Below, piece after piece: positions 7,949 through 15,847 of a stretch of DNA of 64,000 bases. Position numbers and translations under genes: made by a program. Source of the stretch: Inquilinus sp052113205 (GTDB lineage: Bacteria > Pseudomonadota > Alphaproteobacteria > DSM-16000 > Inquilinaceae); NCBI RefSeq assembly GCF_052113205.1, contig NZ_JBFRCU010000022.1, positions 18,596 to 82,595 on the forward strand, in the 5' to 3' direction. The notes below the pieces were generated by a model. That model did not search any database. It was given only the letters and a program-made list of their open reading frames with translations, and had not been told where the DNA came from. Within the stretch, counting starts at the first letter, position 1, and every line of letters begins with the position of its first letter.

Positions 7949-8869
7949 ATGACCGCCCTGGCCCAATCCCTGCCCGCGCGGCCCGGCACCTGGGCGCGGC
8001 TGAAGGGCGGGCGGGCGTTGCCGCTGGCGACCGTGCTCGGCGCCTTCCTGGTCATCTGGTATCTCGGGTCGTTCTGGCTGAACGCGCCGCAGGCGGTGGA
8101 GCGTCTGAACCGCGCCGGGCCGGACTGGACCACCACGCAGTTCTTCGACGCGATCTGGAAGCTGGACCGGCCGCTGCTGCCGACGCCGGACCAGGTCGCG
8201 ACCGATCTGTGGGGCAGCACCGTCGGCCGGCCGGTGACCAGCAACCGCAGCCTCGTCTACCACGCCTGGGTGACGATGAGCTCGACCCTGGTCGGCTTCG
8301 TCCTCGGCACCCTGCTCGGCATCCTGCTCGCCGTCGGCATCGTCCATGTGCCGACGCTCGACCGGTCGCTGATGCCCTGGGTGATCGCCAGCCAGACCGT
8401 GCCGATCCTGGCGATCGCGCCGATGATCGTGGTCGTGCTCGGCAATATCGGCCTCACCGGCGTGGTGCCGAAATCGATCATCTCGGCCTATCTCAGCTTC
8501 TTCCCGGTCACCATCGGCATGGTCAAGGGCCTGCGCTCGCCCGACCCGCTGCAGCTCGACCTGATGCGCACCTACTCCGCCCGGGGCGCCCAGGTGTTCT
8601 GGAAGCTGCGCTGGCCGGCGGCGGTGCCGTTCCTGTTCCCCAGCCTGAAGATCGGCATCTCGCTGGCCCTGGTCGGCGCCATCGTCGGTGAGCTGCCGAC
8701 CGGCGCCCAGGCCGGCATCGGCGCCCGGCTCCTGACCGGCTCCTATTTCGGCCAGATGATCCAGCTGTGGTCGGCGCTGGTGATGGCGGCGCTGCTGGCC
8801 TTGCTCTGCGTCTTCGCCGTCACCCTCACCGAGCGCGCCGTGATCGCCAGCCGCGGAGGGCGGGGATGA
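7949..8869 (+). CDS. ABC transporter permease (BinThm/SsuC class), first of two
   Basis: 306 residues with about six membrane segments and the EAA-type loop (LMRTYSARGAQVFWKLRWPAA) that docks on the ATPase. The ATG at 7949 follows GGTGGAG. The frame is open upstream only because it runs through the repeat. The extended N-terminal periplasmic part (about residues 45-85) is usual for permeases next to NMT1-type binding proteins. Its stop overlaps the next permease start (ATGA). Confidence 0.9.
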   Translation: MTALAQSLPARPGTWARLKGGRALPLATVLGAFLVIWYLGSFWLNAPQAVERLNRAGPDWTTTQFFDAIWKLDRPLLPTPDQVATDLWGSTVGRPVTSNRSLVYHAWVTMSSTLVGFVLGTLLGILLAVGIVHVPTLDRSLMPWVIASQTVPILAIAPMIVVVLGNIGLTGVVPKSIISAYLSFFPVTIGMVKGLRSPDPLQLDLMRTYSARGAQVFWKLRWPAAVPFLFPSLKIGISLALVGAIVGELPTGAQAGIGARLLTGSYFGQMIQLWSALVMAALLALLCVFAVTLTERAVIASRGGRG

Positions 8870-9819
8870 GCGCGCGGGTGCTCTGCAGCCTGGGCTGGCT
8901 GCTCCTGGCGGTGATCCTGGCCGGCTTCGTGCTGTGGTGGATCGGCGATGGCGGCGTGTTCGCATCCGGCACCGTCTGGATCGCCCTGCCGATCGTGGCG
9001 GCCGTGGCCGCGGCCTGGATGGCGCTGCACGGCCTGTCGCCGGTGCCCGGCCGGGCCGCCGGCATCGCCGTGCCGATCCTGTTCGGCGCCGTGCTGCTGT
9101 GGCTGTGGCAGGTGCTGGTCACCGGCTTCCAGGTGCCGCAGATCCTGCTGCCGGCGCCGTCGCAGATCGGGGCGCGCTTCGCCGCCAGCACCGACACGCT
9201 TTGGGTCGATTTCGTCCAGACCTTCATCCGCTCGGCCATACCGGGCTTCTTGATCGGCTCCGGCGCCGGCTTCCTGACCGCGGTCGCGATCGACCGGTCG
9301 CCCTTCCTGCAGCGCGGGCTGCTGCCGCTCGGCTCCGCCGTCTCGGCCATGCCGATCGTCGGCATCGCGCCGATCATGATCATGTGGTTCGGCTTCGACT
9401 GGCACTCCAAGGCCGCCGTGGTCGTGGTCATGACCTTCTTTCCGATGCTGGTGAACGCGCTGGCGGGCCTCGAGGCCGCCGGCGCGATGGAACGCGACCT
9501 GATGCGCTCCTACGCCGCCAGCTATTGGCAGACGCTGCGCAAGCTGCGGCTGCCGGGCGCGCTGCCCTTCATCTTCAATGCGCTGAAGCTGAACGCCACC
9601 CTGGCCCTGATCGGCGCCATCGTGGCCGAGTTCTTCGGCACCCCGATCTACGGCATGGGCTTTCGCATCTCGACCGAGGTGGCGCGGCTGAACGTCGACA
9701 TGGTCTGGGCCACCATCCTGGTCGCGGCCATCGCCGGCTCCGCCTCCTACGGGCTGCTCGCGCTGGTGGAGCGGGCGACCACCTTCTGGCACCCTTCGAT
9801 GCGGGAAGCGGAACGCTGA
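8866..9819 (+). CDS. ABC transporter permease (BinThm/SsuC class), second of two
   Basis: 317 residues, three N-terminal hydrophobic segments before the standard permease core, and an EAA loop (LMRSYAASYWQTLRKLRLPGA). It is coupled to the previous permease by a four-base overlap, so the importer probably uses a heterodimer of permeases. The longer N-terminus compared with the common 250-residue members is a family variation. Confidence 0.9.
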   Translation: MSARVLCSLGWLLLAVILAGFVLWWIGDGGVFASGTVWIALPIVAAVAAAWMALHGLSPVPGRAAGIAVPILFGAVLLWLWQVLVTGFQVPQILLPAPSQIGARFAASTDTLWVDFVQTFIRSAIPGFLIGSGAGFLTAVAIDRSPFLQRGLLPLGSAVSAMPIVGIAPIMIMWFGFDWHSKAAVVVVMTFFPMLVNALAGLEAAGAMERDLMRSYAASYWQTLRKLRLPGALPFIFNALKLNATLALIGAIVAEFFGTPIYGMGFRISTEVARLNVDMVWATILVAAIAGSASYGLLALVERATTFWHPSMREAER

Positions 9820-9850
9820 ACAAGATCCAACGAACGGGAGAGGCTTCAAT

Positions 9851-10852
9851 ATGAAAAAAATCATTCTGGGACTGGCCGCGATTGCAGCTCTGGGCTTCGG
9901 CCCGGCGCAGGCGGCGGATCCCTTCACCATCCAGCTGAAATGGGTCACCCAGGCCCAGTTCGGCGGCTATTACGTTGCCGCCGAAAAGGGCTTCTACGCC
10001 GATGAGGGGCTGGAGGTCACGATCAAGCCGGGCGGGCCGGACATCGCGCCGCCGCAGGTGATCGCGGCGGGCGGCGCCGACGTCATCGTCGAATGGATGC
10101 CGGCGGCGCTGGCGGCGCGCGAGAAGGGCGTGCCGCTGGTCAATGTGGCGCAGATCTTCAACCGCTCCGGCATGATGCTGACCTGCAAGAAGGAAAGCGG
10201 GATCAAATCGCCGGCCGACTTCAAGGGCAAGACCCTCGGCGTCTGGTTCGCCGGCAACGAATATCCGTTCCTGTCCTGGATGGGCAAGCTGGGCCTGTCG
10301 ACCTCGGGCTCGAACCCGGACGTCAAGGTGCTGCGCCAGGGCTTCAACGTCGACCCGCTGCTGCAGAACCAGGCGGCCTGCATCTCGACCATGATCTACA
10401 ACGAGTACTGGCAGGTGATCGACGCCGGCGTGCCGGAGAAGGACCTGATCACCTTCTATTACGAGGACCAGGGCGTGGCGACCTTGGAGGATGGGCTGTA
10501 CGCCCTCGACTCCAAGCTCAAGGACCCGGCCTTCGTCGACCGGCTGGGCAAGTTCATCAAGGCGTCGGCCAAGGGCTGGGCCTATGCCAAGGCGCATCCG
10601 GACGAGGCCGGCAAGATCGTAGCCGAGGCCGATGCGTCGGGCGCGACCACCGACGCGGTGCAGACCCGCATGGCCGAGAACATCGCCAAGCTGATCACCG
10701 TGTCGGACGACAAGATCGGCTGGCTCGACCCCGAGGCATACAAGCGCACGGTGCAGGTGCTGCTGTCGAGCAAGAGCGACCCGGTGATCACCAAGGACCC
10801 GGGCGACGCCGCCTGGACCCACGCCGCCTGGGACAAGGGCATGGGCAAGTAG
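9851..10852 (+). CDS. periplasmic substrate-binding protein, NMT1/THI5-like
   Basis: 333 residues with a clear signal peptide ending AQA before ADPFT. The mature protein has the NMT1/THI5 pattern (LKWVTQAQFGGYYVAAEKGFY, later NEYPFLSW). Family members bind pyrimidine-containing or other small aromatic compounds, including thiamine precursors and riboflavin. In this operon a uracil- or thymine-like ligand is the natural inference, but hydroxymethylpyrimidine uptake cannot be excluded. AGAGG precedes the ATG. It is the last gene before the terminator hairpin. Confidence 0.88.
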   Translation: MKKIILGLAAIAALGFGPAQAADPFTIQLKWVTQAQFGGYYVAAEKGFYADEGLEVTIKPGGPDIAPPQVIAAGGADVIVEWMPAALAAREKGVPLVNVAQIFNRSGMMLTCKKESGIKSPADFKGKTLGVWFAGNEYPFLSWMGKLGLSTSGSNPDVKVLRQGFNVDPLLQNQAACISTMIYNEYWQVIDAGVPEKDLITFYYEDQGVATLEDGLYALDSKLKDPAFVDRLGKFIKASAKGWAYAKAHPDEAGKIVAEADASGATTDAVQTRMAENIAKLITVSDDKIGWLDPEAYKRTVQVLLSSKSDPVITKDPGDAAWTHAAWDKGMGK

Positions 10853-10860
10853 GCATGGCA

Positions 10861-10889
10861 GCGGCGGGGCGCCAGACCGTCCCCGCCGC
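10861..10889. terminator. bidirectional terminator-like hairpin
   Basis: GCGGCGGGG and CCCCGCCGC are perfect 9-base arms around an 11-base loop. The hairpin lies 8 bases after the binding-protein stop and 9 bases beyond the stop of the opposing RTX gene. There is no T-run on either side, so it may act as a barrier and 3' end protector rather than a classical intrinsic terminator. Confidence 0.55.
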
Positions 10890-10898
10890 AACCCGCCG

Positions 10899-12302
10899 CT
10901 ACAGCACGAAGTCGCTGGCGATGAGGCCGATGGCGCCGGTGAGTTGGATGTGGAAGTCCGAGACGCCGTCGCCGTTGATGTCGCCGGCGATGGTGGTGAC
11001 GGTGCCATCGGAAGAGTAGCGCAATTGGCCGGCCACGCCCGAATAGAGGGCGGTGCCGATGAAGGTGAAGGCTTGGTGGCCCGGCTCCGCGGCGACCGCA
11101 TCGAACTGCGACAGGTCGATCTTGTCGCCCTGGAATCGGCTAAAATCGGTGATGCGGTCGGCGCTGGTGCCGACAAAGCTCTCGAACATGTTGATGTATA
11201 TGAAGCGATCGGCCCCGGTGCCGCCGGTCAGCATGTCCTTGTTGTTGCCGCCGTTCAGCGTGTCGGCGCCGGCGCCCCCGGTCAGCGTATCGTTGCTGTC
11301 GCCGCCCGCCAGCGTGTCGGCGCCGGTGTCGCCGATCAGTACGTCGGCGCCGAGCCCGCCGCTCAGCACGTCGTCGCCCTCGTAGCCATTCAGTGTGTTG
11401 GCGCCGCCACTGCCGGTGAGGGTGTCGCCGGCCATGCTGCCGCTGACGTTCTCGATCGAGATGAAGACGTCGCCTGCGGCGCCGCCACCGCCCGTCCCGG
11501 CCGCGAGATCGACCGTCACGGCGACAGCCGACCCCCAATAGGTGACCAGGTCGGTATCATTGCCGCCGTCAAAGCGGTCGGCTCCGTCCTCGCCGCGAAG
11601 GATGTCGTAACCGCTGCCGCCATAGAGTTTGTTGTCGCCGGCGTTGCCGGTCAGCCTGTCAGCCCCGCTGGTACCTTCCAGGTTTTCGATATCGTTGGCA
11701 ACGGTGTCGCCCTGGGCCTGGCCGCTCCAGGTCAGTCCGCCAATGGTCACGATCACGCCGACGAAGGTGCCCGCATAGCTGACGACATCCTCGCCATCGC
11801 CACCGGAGAGCGCGTCGGCTCCGGCCCCGCCGATCAGCCGGTCGTCGCCGGCGCCGCCCGAGAGCGTGTCGTCACCATCCAGGCCCACCAGCATGTTGTT
11901 CGCGGCGTTGCCGGTGAGGATGTCGGCATAAAGCGAGCCGGTCACGTTTTCGATGTCGCCGGCGATGAGATCGCCTTGCGCATCGCCGCCGGAGCCGGTT
12001 CCGCCGATGGTCACCGTGACGGCTGCAGCGCTTTCCTGATAGAAGATCGCATCGACCCCGGCGCCGCCGGAGATCGTGTCGGCCCCCGCCCCGCCATAGA
12101 GGCGATCGTTCCCCTCGCCGCCGGAAAGGGTATCGTTCCCGGCTTCGCCATAGAGATCATCGAAGCCGTCTCCGCCGTCGAGGATATCGTTGCCGCCATA
12201 GCCGTATAGATCGTCGGACTCTCCATGGCCGTAGATCTGCTCGGCATCGTCCGATCCATGGATGGTGTTTCTGAAATCGTCCCCGTCGATGCGGCCTGGC
12301 AT
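10899..12302 (-). CDS. RTX-type calcium-binding protein 1, type I secretion substrate
   Basis: 467 residues made mostly of glycine/aspartate nonapeptides (GGxGxD) that form a Ca-binding beta-roll. The start at 12302 has AGAGGA ahead. Beta-modules beginning around YxGSAV/SYAGTF repeat at 237 bases (11538 to 11775), then at 264 bases, exactly one nonapeptide more. The last about 90 residues form the serralysin-like secretion domain (ADRITDFSR, GDINGDGVSDFHIQLTG, ending SDFVL), nearly the same as in the next two genes. No catalytic domain is present. It is probably an exported surface or matrix protein. Confidence 0.85.
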   Translation of the reverse strand: MPGRIDGDDFRNTIHGSDDAEQIYGHGESDDLYGYGGNDILDGGDGFDDLYGEAGNDTLSGGEGNDRLYGGAGADTISGGAGVDAIFYQESAAAVTVTIGGTGSGGDAQGDLIAGDIENVTGSLYADILTGNAANNMLVGLDGDDTLSGGAGDDRLIGGAGADALSGGDGEDVVSYAGTFVGVIVTIGGLTWSGQAQGDTVANDIENLEGTSGADRLTGNAGDNKLYGGSGYDILRGEDGADRFDGGNDTDLVTYWGSAVAVTVDLAAGTGGGGAAGDVFISIENVSGSMAGDTLTGSGGANTLNGYEGDDVLSGGLGADVLIGDTGADTLAGGDSNDTLTGGAGADTLNGGNNKDMLTGGTGADRFIYINMFESFVGTSADRITDFSRFQGDKIDLSQFDAVAAEPGHQAFTFIGTALYSGVAGQLRYSSDGTVTTIAGDINGDGVSDFHIQLTGAIGLIASDFVL

Positions 12303-12329
12303 GGTTCCTCTCCCTTTGTTGCAGGGAAG

Positions 12330-12356
12330 ACCGGTGCCGGCAGGGCCGGCACCGGT
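12330..12356. terminator. strong hairpin between RTX gene 2 and RTX gene 1
   Basis: Two perfect 12-base arms (ACCGGTGCCGGC and its complement) enclose three bases. The hairpin follows the stop of RTX gene 2 by about 10 bases and sits in the leader of RTX gene 1. It probably ends or attenuates transcription coming from RTX gene 2. There is no T-run. Confidence 0.6.
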
Positions 12357-12366
12357 TTCCTGACCG

Positions 12367-15195
12367 CTACAATACGAAGTCGGCCGCCTGCAGTGCAAAG
12401 GCGCCGGTCAGCTGGATGTGGAAGTCCGAGACGCCGTCGCCGTTGATGTCGCCGGCGATGGTGGTGACGCCGGGGGCGGTGATGGCGGCGCGCAGCTCGC
12501 CGGCATGGTGGGTGAAGGCGCCGCTGCCGATGAAGCTGAAGCCCTGGTCGCCGGCAGCCGCGGTGTTGGCGTCGATTCCCGCCAGGTCGATCCGGTCGGC
12601 CTGGGCATGGCTGAAATCGGTGATCCGGTCGGCATTGGCCCCGACCACGCTGTCGCCGACGGCGGTGAACTGGAAGCGGTCCGCCCCGGCGCCGCCGGTG
12701 AGGGTGTCCTTGCCGCCCCGGCCGACGAGAAGGTCGTTGCCGTTCCACCCCTGCAGGACATTGGCGCCGGCATTGCCGTAGAGCTGGTCCCAGCCCTGGC
12801 CGCCGGAGAGGTTCTCGATGCCGAACAGGATGTCGCCCTGGGCTTCGCCGCCGGTGCCGAGGCCGCTGGCCAGGCTGACCACGACTCCGGTGGTGGCGCT
12901 GTAGTAGCTCGCCGTATCGATACCGGCACCGCCGTCGAGGCGGTCGGCCCCGGCGCCGCCGCGGAGCACGTCGTCGCCGCCCCAGCCCGTCAGGGTGTTG
13001 GCGCCGGCGTCGCCGGCGAGGGTGTCGTTGGCCTGGCCGCCGGTGAGGTTCTCGATCCCGGTCAGGACGTCGCCCTGGGCTTCGCCGCCGCTGGCGGTGT
13101 GGGCGCCCAGATCGATCGAGACGCCGGTGGTGGCGTAGTAGTAGCTGGCGGTGTCGATGCCGGCGCCGCCGTCGATCACATCCGCCCCGGCGCCGCCGCG
13201 AAGCACGTCGTTGCCGTCCAGCCCCTGCAGCGCGTTGGCGAAGGCGTTGCCGACCAGGCTGTCGCCGCCCAGGCTGCCGATGGCGTTCTCGATGCCGGTA
13301 TAGGTGTCGCCCTGGGCCTCACCGCCGCTGCCGACGCCGGATTGCAGGTTCACGGTCACCGGGCCGGTGGTGCCGGAATAGGTCACGGTGTCGCTGCCGG
13401 CGCCGCCGAAATACCGGTCACTGCCGGTGCCGCCCCGGAGCAAATCGTTGCCGGCGCCGCCGACGAGGCTGTCGTCGCCGCTGCCGCCGGAGAGCGTGTC
13501 GTTGCCGTTGCCGCCGAACAGGACGTCGCGATAGCCGGTGCCGGTGATTGTGAGGGCCGCGGCCGAGGTGTTGAAGATGAAGTTCGCGGCGGTCAGCTGG
13601 GCGATGGTGGTGTTGCCGATGCGGATGCTCTCGGACCAGCTGTCGTAGCCGAGCTCGATGACGACATCGCCGCCGTCCTGGCTCATGAACGGCGTCAGGC
13701 TGGCCAGGTCGGCGACCTTCAGGAAGGACAGGTCGATCTTGTCGCCGCCGGCGCCGGCGGTGAAGTCGGCGATCCGGTCGTCGCCGAACTCCCGGGTGTC
13801 GTATTTGAAGGTGTCGCTGCCGGTGCCGCCGCGCATCACGTCGTCGCCACTGCCGCCGATGAGCGTGTCGCTGCCGGCACCGCCGACAAGGCTGTCATTG
13901 CCGCTGCCGCCGCGCAGGATGTCGCTGGCATTGCCGCCGAACAGGACGTCGCGATAGCCGCTGCCGGTGGCGTCGACCACGGTGGCCGAGCTGTTGAAGA
14001 CGAAGTTCGCGGCGATCAGCTGGTCGATCGTGGTGTTGGCGATGCGGATGCTCTCGGACCAGCTGTTGTAGCCGAGGGTGATGACGACATCCGCGGCGTC
14101 CTGGGTCATGAANGGCGTCAGGCTGGCCAGGTCGGCGACCTTCAGGAAGGACAGGTCGATCTTGTCGCCGCCGGCGCCGGCGGTGAAATCGACGATGGTG
14201 TCGTCGCCGAACTGCCGGGTGTTGTAGACGAAGGTGTCGCTGCCGGTGCCGCCGCGCAGCGTGTCCTCGTCGCCGCCGCCGTTGAGCGTGTCGCTGCCGG
14301 CACCGCCGACGAGGCTGTCATTGCCGTTGCCGCCGCGCAGGATATCGTTGGCGTTGCCGCCGAACAGGACGTCGCGATAGCCGCTGCCGGTGGCGTCGAC
14401 CACGGCGGTCGAGGCGTTGAAGACGAAGTTCGCGGCGATCAGCTGGGAGATGGTGGTGTTGGCGATGAGGATGCCCTCGGACCAGCTATTGTAGCCGAGA
14501 TCGATGATGACGTTGCCGGCGACCTCGGTCATGAACGGCGTCAGGCTGGCCAGATCGGCGACCTTCAGGAAGGACAGGTCGATCTTGTCGCCGCCGGCGC
14601 CGGCGGTGAAATCGCTGAGGGTATCGTCGCCGAACTGCCGGGTGTCGTACTTGAAGATGTCGCTGCCGGTGCCGCCGCGCAGCGCGTCGTTGTCGCCGCC
14701 GCCGGTGATGGTGTCGTTGCCGGCGCCGCCCGTGAGGGCGTCGTTGCCGTTGCCNCCGCGCAGGATGTCGTTGGCGTTGCCGCCGAACAGGACGTCGCGA
14801 TAGCCGGTGCCGGTGGTGTCGACCACGGCGGACGAGACGTTGAAGACGAAGTTCGCGGCGAGCAGCTGGTCGATGGTGACGTTGGCGATGCGGATGCTCT
14901 CGGACCAGCTGTTGTAGCCGAGGTCGATCACGACATCGCCGGCATCCTCGGTCATGAACGGCGTCAGGCTGGCGAGGTCCGCGACCTTCAGGAAGGACAG
15001 GTCGATCTTGTCACCGCCGGCGCCGGCGGTGAAGTCGGTGATGGTGTCATCACCGAACTGCCGGGTGTCGTATTTGAAGGTGTCGCTGCCGGCGCCGCCG
15101 GTGAGCGTGTCGTCGCCGCCGCGGCCGATGATGAGGTCGCTGCCGGCTCCGCCGGTGATGGTGTTGGCGCTGTCGTCGCCGATGTAGTCCGCCAT
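12367..15195 (-). CDS. RTX-type calcium-binding protein 2, modular, type I secretion substrate
   Basis: 942 residues, no signal peptide, acidic and glycine-rich. After a short nonapeptide cap it has four copies of a 141-residue module (KYDTRQFGDDTI, DFTAGAGGDKIDLSFLKVADLASLTPFM, IANxTIxQL, AANFVFN). A series of 79-residue modules (ASYYxATTGVSIDLG, GGEAQGDxLTGIENL) follows. It ends in the same C-terminal secretion domain (DRITDFSHAQADRIDLAGID, SDFHIQLTG, ADFVL) as its neighbours. AAGGGGAA precedes the ATG. Ambiguous bases give Pro361 and Gly147 whatever the base. No enzyme domain is visible. A structural surface or biofilm role is inferred. Confidence 0.85.
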   Translation of the reverse strand: MADYIGDDSANTITGGAGSDLIIGRGGDDTLTGGAGSDTFKYDTRQFGDDTITDFTAGAGGDKIDLSFLKVADLASLTPFMTEDAGDVVIDLGYNSWSESIRIANVTIDQLLAANFVFNVSSAVVDTTGTGYRDVLFGGNANDILRXGNGNDALTGGAGNDTITGGGDNDALRGGTGSDIFKYDTRQFGDDTLSDFTAGAGGDKIDLSFLKVADLASLTPFMTEVAGNVIIDLGYNSWSEGILIANTTISQLIAANFVFNASTAVVDATGSGYRDVLFGGNANDILRGGNGNDSLVGGAGSDTLNGGGDEDTLRGGTGSDTFVYNTRQFGDDTIVDFTAGAGGDKIDLSFLKVADLASLTXFMTQDAADVVITLGYNSWSESIRIANTTIDQLIAANFVFNSSATVVDATGSGYRDVLFGGNASDILRGGSGNDSLVGGAGSDTLIGGSGDDVMRGGTGSDTFKYDTREFGDDRIADFTAGAGGDKIDLSFLKVADLASLTPFMSQDGGDVVIELGYDSWSESIRIGNTTIAQLTAANFIFNTSAAALTITGTGYRDVLFGGNGNDTLSGGSGDDSLVGGAGNDLLRGGTGSDRYFGGAGSDTVTYSGTTGPVTVNLQSGVGSGGEAQGDTYTGIENAIGSLGGDSLVGNAFANALQGLDGNDVLRGGAGADVIDGGAGIDTASYYYATTGVSIDLGAHTASGGEAQGDVLTGIENLTGGQANDTLAGDAGANTLTGWGGDDVLRGGAGADRLDGGAGIDTASYYSATTGVVVSLASGLGTGGEAQGDILFGIENLSGGQGWDQLYGNAGANVLQGWNGNDLLVGRGGKDTLTGGAGADRFQFTAVGDSVVGANADRITDFSHAQADRIDLAGIDANTAAAGDQGFSFIGSGAFTHHAGELRAAITAPGVTTIAGDINGDGVSDFHIQLTGAFALQAADFVL
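13500..15190 (-). repeat. four tandem 423-bp modules inside RTX gene 2
   Basis: The same sites (RYDTR-coding positions at 13798, 14221, 14644 and 15067) recur at exactly 423 bases three times, with high nucleotide identity over most of each unit. The units encode the 141-residue module. Such identity between copies indicates recent duplication or continuing gene conversion. Confidence 0.85.
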
Positions 15196-15847
15196 TGCTT
15201 GGTTCCCCTTCTTTTACGGTTGGATCGCAGGCCCGCCGCGCGGCTTCAGCGTTGGAAGCCGGGCATGACGGCGCCGTCGGGCACCCTTCGTCGAAGGCCG
15301 CCCCGTCGCTCGCTCCCGATCGCGGGAGTGAGGGAATTCGGTTGTCCTGGGTGGGCGGCCGGAATTACCGGCCGCGAATGGTCACAGCAGGAGGTGGAAG
15401 GACCTCAGGCGAGCCTGGCTTCGGCCTGCCGGCGACCGGGACGCAGTGGCCATCAGTGTGCCCGACATGGCCGGTCCGACTGCGACACGCCCCGCTTCGG
15501 TTCCGTGAAGGACATCCAAGCTGCTCCCCACCTTATACAGCATTTGATGCAAATCGGACTGTACCGCGGCTGTTCTCGTCCCGGCAACCCGCGGTGATGG
15601 CCGCCGATCCCGTCGGCACGGCCATCCGATGCTCCGGTCGGGTGGCCGAACGGGCCCGACATGCCGCCGGCAGACTGCCCTCGACGACACCGTCCGCACT
15701 AGGAATCCGGACCGTGTCGCCACTGCGCGCTTACCATCCTGGATATCGGCAGATGGTGGCGCGAATGTGTCGCCAGAGGTAGATTGTCGTCCTAATCCGA
15801 CATTTTGGCCAACATCGCCGGATGGCAATCAGGACGCCGATCCATGA
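15196..15847. other. 652-base gap between RTX genes 2 and 3
   Basis: No convincing gene is present. Two perfect palindromes lie in it: CTCCCG-ATCG-CGGGAG at 15313-15328 and GCGGCCGG-AATTA-CCGGCCGC at 15355-15375. Both are upstream of RTX gene 2 and could be operator or RNA structures. A GCATTTGATGC palindrome lies near 15540. The region probably carries the promoter of RTX gene 2, but I cannot place it with confidence. Confidence 0.5.

Noticed and set aside
12303..12398. Upstream extension of RTX gene 1 to 12398
   Set aside because: It would overlap the end of RTX gene 2 and the hairpin. The ATG at 12302 has a good ribosome site and starts the RTX-like sequence.
12418..15597. Very long plus-strand open frame (1059 codons) opposite RTX gene 2, and similar frames opposite RTX genes 1 and 3
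   Set aside because: The GGxGxD-coding DNA is free of stops on the complementary strand. The translated products are Val/Ala/Gly/Asp-rich shadows without domains, and the minus-strand RTX genes have ribosome sites and known repeats.
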